Origin: Compostibacter hankyongensis
Lineage (GTDB): Bacteria; Bacteroidota; Bacteroidia; Chitinophagales; Chitinophagaceae
DNA: 64,000 nt
NCBI RefSeq assembly: GCF_039541075.1
Contig: NZ_BAABFN010000019.1
Location: 1 to 64,000, forward strand
Direction of reading: 5' to 3'
This document shows positions 60,649 to 64,000 of the stretch, one piece after another. The first letter of the stretch is position 1. Each line of letters opens with the position of its first letter. The notes beneath the pieces are model-generated. The model had not been told where the DNA came from. It ran no database searches and saw only the letters and a program-made list of their open reading frames with translations. The position numbers were made by a program, and so were the translations under genes.

Positions 60649-61158
60649 ATGTCAGCCATCAGCATCATACAAGGCGATATCACCCAACTCGCCGTCGACG
60701 CCATTGTAAACGCCGCCAACGAATCGCTCACCGGCGGCGGCGGGGTGGACGGGGCCATACACCGGGCTGCAGGACCGGGTTTGCTGGAAGAATGCCGGAA
60801 GCTGAACGGCTGCCCTACCGGAGAAGCAAAGATCACCGGCGGTTATCACCTCCCGGCTCCCCACGTGATCCATACCGTAGGGCCTGTATGGCAGGGCGGC
60901 GCGCAGGGGGAGGAGGCGTTGCTGGAGAGCTGCTACCGCAAAAGCCTGCAGCTGGCCGCGGATCATGAACTGAAAACCATTGCTTTTCCCGCGATCAGCA
61001 CAGGCGTATATGGCTACCCGTTTGAGGCCGCCGCTAAAGCCGCCATCCGTACGGTCCGCGCGTTTCTGGACCAACCCTCTTCCCTGACAGAAGTGGTGTT
61101 CGTATTATATGGTACGCCGGATTATAAGCAGTTTATGGAAATATACGGCGATACGTGA
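60649..61158 (+). CDS. Macrodomain protein (O-acetyl-ADP-ribose deacetylase type)
   Basis: Binds or hydrolyses ADP-ribose derivatives. The start at 60649 gives MSAISIIQGDITQLAVDAIV; the ten codons before it are not conserved-looking. Macrodomain motifs: IVNAANESLTGGGGVDGAIH, CPTGEAKITGGYHLPAPHVI and AFPAISTGVYGYPFEAAAKAA. This is the MacroD-like set with the Asn and Asp/Gly loop of active deacetylases. Length (169 aa) is a stand-alone macrodomain. The gene starts 59 bp after xylA but is probably unrelated in function to xylose use. Confidence 0.93.
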   Translation: MSAISIIQGDITQLAVDAIVNAANESLTGGGGVDGAIHRAAGPGLLEECRKLNGCPTGEAKITGGYHLPAPHVIHTVGPVWQGGAQGEEALLESCYRKSLQLAADHELKTIAFPAISTGVYGYPFEAAAKAAIRTVRAFLDQPSSLTEVVFVLYGTPDYKQFMEIYGDT

Positions 61159-61213
61159 TGCTACTCCGCAGATGAAGAGAAATTTCCCCACCCGCTCCTC
61201 ATACCCCTCTGAT

Positions 61214-61675
61214 ATGTCCCGTAAAAGCGCCGGTATTCTCTTATTCAGGAAACAAAAAAAGCTTGAAGTGCTGCTGGTGCATCCCGGAGGTCCTTTCTGG
61301 CAAAAAAAGGACCTGGGTGCGTGGTCGATCCCCAAAGGAGAGATCGACGAGCAGGAGGACCCGCTGGCTGCGGCCAAAAGAGAATTTAAGGAAGAGACCG
61401 GTATGGAGATAGACGGCGACTTTACAGCCCTTGACCCCGTAATACAGAAGGGCGGGAAAACCGTGTATGCCTGGGCTGTGGAAGGAGACCTGGACCCTGA
61501 AAACATCGCGGGCAACACTTTTTCGCTGCAATGGCCACCCGGCAGCGGAAAGGCCCGCACCTATCCCGAAGTAGACCGCGCCGCCTGGTTTGACCTGCCC
61601 ACAGCAAGACAAAAGATCAACGACAGACAGGCCGCCTTCCTGGATGCGCTGGAAACGCTGCTGCGCAAAAAATAA
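61214..61675 (+). CDS. NUDIX hydrolase
   Basis: A 153-residue NUDIX protein. The Nudix box GX5EX7REUXEEXGU is present as GEIDEQEDPLAAAKREFKEE followed by TGM. The start at 61214 (MSRKSAGILLFRKQKKLEVL) gives the usual entry strand; ATG or alternative starts further up lie in the macrodomain gene or non-conserved DNA. The substrate is not readable. It lies directly before a LigD-type ligase gene, a pairing seen in other Bacteroidota, so a link to repair or nucleotide sanitation is possible (inference). Confidence 0.92.
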   Translation: MSRKSAGILLFRKQKKLEVLLVHPGGPFWQKKDLGAWSIPKGEIDEQEDPLAAAKREFKEETGMEIDGDFTALDPVIQKGGKTVYAWAVEGDLDPENIAGNTFSLQWPPGSGKARTYPEVDRAAWFDLPTARQKINDRQAAFLDALETLLRKK

Positions 61676-61745
61676 GGAGGGAACAGTTTTTGTATCTACA
61701 GCGGATGGCACGGCTATCTTGCCGCGTTATACCAAACCGCCTCCT

Positions 61746-64000
61746 ATGAGTCTTCAGCAATACCGAGAAAAGCGGTCGTTCCGGGACACTCCCGAGCCTC
61801 GGTCCGGAAAAAGCAAAGACAAGGCGCTGCATTTTGTGGTGCAGAAGCACGACGCCTCCCGCCTGCATTATGATTTCCGGCTCGAGATGGACGGGGTGCT
61901 GAAAAGCTGGGCCGTACCCAAAGGTCCCTCCCTGGACCCAAAAGACAAACGCCTGGCCATGATGGTCGAAGACCATCCTTATGATTACAAGGATTTTGAA
62001 GGCATTATTCCCGAAGGCAACTACGGCGCAGGTACGGTGATCGTATGGGATGAAGGCACCTACGAACCTATCGACGGCGCCGGGGAAAAGAAAGAGCAGG
62101 AGAAATCGCTTTTAAAGCAGCTAAAGGCCGGCTCTTTGAAGATTGCCCTGAAAGGGAAGAAGCTGAAAGGAGAGTTCGCCCTGGTCAGGACCAAAGGCAT
62201 GGCGGAGAACTCCTGGCTGCTGATCAAGCACCGGGATAAATATGCTGCAGCGACCGACGTCACCAAAAAGGACAAATCGGTGCTTAGCGGAAAGAGCATC
62301 AGCAGGATGGCCGCCGCTCCGGAAGGCGTATACGGGGAGAAAAAAAACCGTAAGACCGCCTCCCGTAAAACGGCTGCAGAGAAAGCTTCCGCTAAAAAGG
62401 GCGCAGGAAAGACCGCTGCGAAAAAGACGGCTGTGAAGAAACGCAGCGCCGCCTCCCGCACACGGCAAAAGAAGGCGGACACGGCATCCGGGGAGAAGGA
62501 AAACCCGGCGACCTCAAACCTGACCGTGAACAGCATTCTTGAAAAAGCGCCTGCTGCACCTTTTTCAGAAAACTTGTCGCCCATGCTGGCGACGCTTGTG
62601 GACGAGCCTTTTGACGATGAAGACTGGGAGTATGAGATCAAATGGGACGGATACCGTGCGCTCGGTTTCCGCCATAAGCATATCACCCTGCTCAAATCGA
62701 GGAACAACAAATCATTTGACGTCCAGTTTTACCCCGTGCATGATGCCCTGAAAAGCTGGGATATCGATGCCGTGGTCGACGGTGAGATCGTAGTCGTCGA
62801 TAAAAAGGGAATCGCTCACTTCAATGCGTTGCAGAACTGGCGCAGCGAAGCCGACGGGGAGCTGCTATACTATGTTTTTGACCTGCTCTGGTACAAGGGC
62901 CGTCTGCTGACGGGACTTCCGTTGAAAGAAAGAATGGCGGTACTGAAGAGCATGCTGCCGGCGGAAGACGACAGCATCATCCGGGGCAGCTTTTCGGTCA
63001 GGGGGGAAGGTAGGCAGTTTTTCTCCGCTGCCAAGGAGATGGGACTCGAAGGGATGATCGCCAAAAAGCTGGACAGCCGGTACGAACCGGGAGAGCGTTC
63101 CCGGAACTGGCTAAAGATAAAAGTGTCCAGACGCCAGGAAGCGGTGATAATAGGATATACCCGGAATACGGGTTCTCCAAAGCTGTTCAGCTCCCTGCTG
63201 CTGGGTGCATACAGCAACGGACGGCTGGAATATGTAGGCAAGGTAGGCACCGGGTTTAACGCAAAAATGCAGCAGGAGATGATGAAGCGTTTCAAGTCGC
63301 TGATCATAAAGAAGAGCCCGCTGAAGGATATCCCCGATTACAACAAGCCCTCCCGCTTCCGCCCCAACCCGCCCCATGCCAGCGCTACCTGGCTGAAACC
63401 CGAGCTGGTCTGTGAGATCAGCTTCAGTGAAGTGACGCAGGACGGCGTTTTCCGGCATCCCGCCTTTGAAGGAATGCGTGCGGACAAAAATGCCCGGCAG
63501 GTGGTAAGGGAAAAAGAGATGCCCGTAGAAGCGGTGGTAGAGGAAGATCCGGAAGAGAAACCGGCCCGGAAAGCCGGACGGAAAAAGCCGGTAAAAGATA
63601 AAGCGGTAAAGGACAAAGCGGGTGTGCCGGTGATAAAGCCGCCGGTAAAAAACGGCCGCAAGACCTTGCTGAATCCGCAGGATAAAACGCAGGTCAGGAA
63701 AGTCAGCGGGGTCGAGCTGAAGTTTACTCACCTCGAAAAGCCGTTCTGGCCCGAGGAAGGCATCACCAAGCGGGACCTGCTGAACTATTATTATCAGATA
63801 GCGCCTTATATCCTTCCCTATCTGAAAAACAGACCGCAGTCGCTCAACCGGTTCCCCGACGGTTATCGCGGAAAACATTTTTACCAGAAGGATGTGTCCG
63901 GTAAGATACCCTCCTGGATAGATACCCTGCCTTACAAGAGCCAGGATGACGATCGCCGGAAAAAATTTCTCGTCGTGACCAACGAAGCCAGCCTGCTCTA
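61746..64000 (+). CDS. ligD: Multidomain DNA ligase LigD (cut off at the window end)
   Basis: ATP-dependent ligase of bacterial non-homologous end joining. Domain order: 3'-phosphoesterase (about residues 28-145, with HYDFRLEMDG and GNYGAGTVIVWD), a Lys/Ala-rich linker (about 197-255), the ligase domain from about 280 with EIKWDGYR (catalytic Lys299) and its OB part, a second basic linker (about 602-649), then the start of the polymerase domain (about 655 on, FTHLEKPFWPEEGITKRDLL). The sequence reads open to position 64000 with no stop, so the polymerase domain continues outside. No ku gene is seen. It starts 71 bp after the NUDIX gene. Confidence 0.95.
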   Translation, partial: MSLQQYREKRSFRDTPEPRSGKSKDKALHFVVQKHDASRLHYDFRLEMDGVLKSWAVPKGPSLDPKDKRLAMMVEDHPYDYKDFEGIIPEGNYGAGTVIVWDEGTYEPIDGAGEKKEQEKSLLKQLKAGSLKIALKGKKLKGEFALVRTKGMAENSWLLIKHRDKYAAATDVTKKDKSVLSGKSISRMAAAPEGVYGEKKNRKTASRKTAAEKASAKKGAGKTAAKKTAVKKRSAASRTRQKKADTASGEKENPATSNLTVNSILEKAPAAPFSENLSPMLATLVDEPFDDEDWEYEIKWDGYRALGFRHKHITLLKSRNNKSFDVQFYPVHDALKSWDIDAVVDGEIVVVDKKGIAHFNALQNWRSEADGELLYYVFDLLWYKGRLLTGLPLKERMAVLKSMLPAEDDSIIRGSFSVRGEGRQFFSAAKEMGLEGMIAKKLDSRYEPGERSRNWLKIKVSRRQEAVIIGYTRNTGSPKLFSSLLLGAYSNGRLEYVGKVGTGFNAKMQQEMMKRFKSLIIKKSPLKDIPDYNKPSRFRPNPPHASATWLKPELVCEISFSEVTQDGVFRHPAFEGMRADKNARQVVREKEMPVEAVVEEDPEEKPARKAGRKKPVKDKAVKDKAGVPVIKPPVKNGRKTLLNPQDKTQVRKVSGVELKFTHLEKPFWPEEGITKRDLLNYYYQIAPYILPYLKNRPQSLNRFPDGYRGKHFYQKDVSGKIPSWIDTLPYKSQDDDRRKKFLVVTNEASLL

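Overview
The window reads as a chromosomal segment of a Bacteroidota bacterium, most likely from the Chitinophagaceae or a close relative. The evidence is two SusC/SusD pairs, DUF4998/DUF4959/DUF5000-type surface lipoproteins, TAnnTTTG promoter boxes, an acyl-CoA reductase/ferredoxin pair, a PASTA protein after ddl, and a eukaryote-like prolyl-tRNA synthetase and ribonucleotide reductase. The family-level placement is inference. GC content is moderate to high, which produces many long antisense ORFs that are not genes. I found no rRNA, tRNA, CRISPR array, insertion sequence or phage gene.

Region 1 (136-21182, all minus strand, with a plus-strand regulator at 21859-22608) is a polysaccharide-utilisation-like locus. 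In transcription order it has SusC2, SusD2, a secreted metallophosphoesterase, a secreted GH99-like/SGNH two-domain protein, an MFS transporter, an AraA-fold sugar isomerase, SusC1, SusD1, two F5/8-type lipoproteins and an 846-residue secreted protein of unknown function. Neither SusC has an STN domain and no ECF sigma/anti-sigma pair or hybrid sensor is present. Instead a GntR-UTRA regulator sits at the end. A 15-bp motif recurs before the isomerase, before the MFS gene, before SusC2, and before a decayed second copy of the MFS 5' end at about 21620-21720. I infer one local regulon under the GntR protein. The substrate is unknown.

Region 2 (22688-31209) holds a DUF6157 gene, the nrdBA operon, a Pro/Gln-rich secreted protein behind a sigma-54-like promoter, an AmiD-like amidase lipoprotein, a helical conserved protein and a methyltransferase.

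Region 3 (31351-35873) is leuC-leuD-leuB-leuA, the leucine branch from 2-isopropylmalate synthesis onward, with a short LeuA lacking the usual regulatory domain.

Region 4 (35993-54605) is mostly housekeeping: a FadL-type porin, an Arg/Tyr/Gly-rich lipoprotein beside proS, HtrA protease, acyl-CoA reductase and ferredoxin (divergent), ddl with a PASTA protein, rhodanese, peptidase T, FKBP isomerase, NamZ-type muramidase, fmt, prmC with a small HELIH membrane protein, ribD-yigZ, and 3-hydroxyacyl-CoA dehydrogenase.

Region 5 (54764-64000, plus strand) is a sugar-acid/xylose cluster: SMP-30 lactonase, SSS sodium symporter, a two-helix membrane protein, xylB and xylA. A macrodomain protein, a NUDIX hydrolase and a LigD-type DNA ligase cut off by the window end follow.

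A modular intergenic repeat occurs five to six times between 28.5 and 44.3 kb. It has a purine-rich block, then a 10-bp inverted repeat around a 16-nt loop, then a GAAACC-rich block. The loop lies in either orientation while the flanking blocks keep one order. This and the GntR/operator set are the least ordinary signals in the window.
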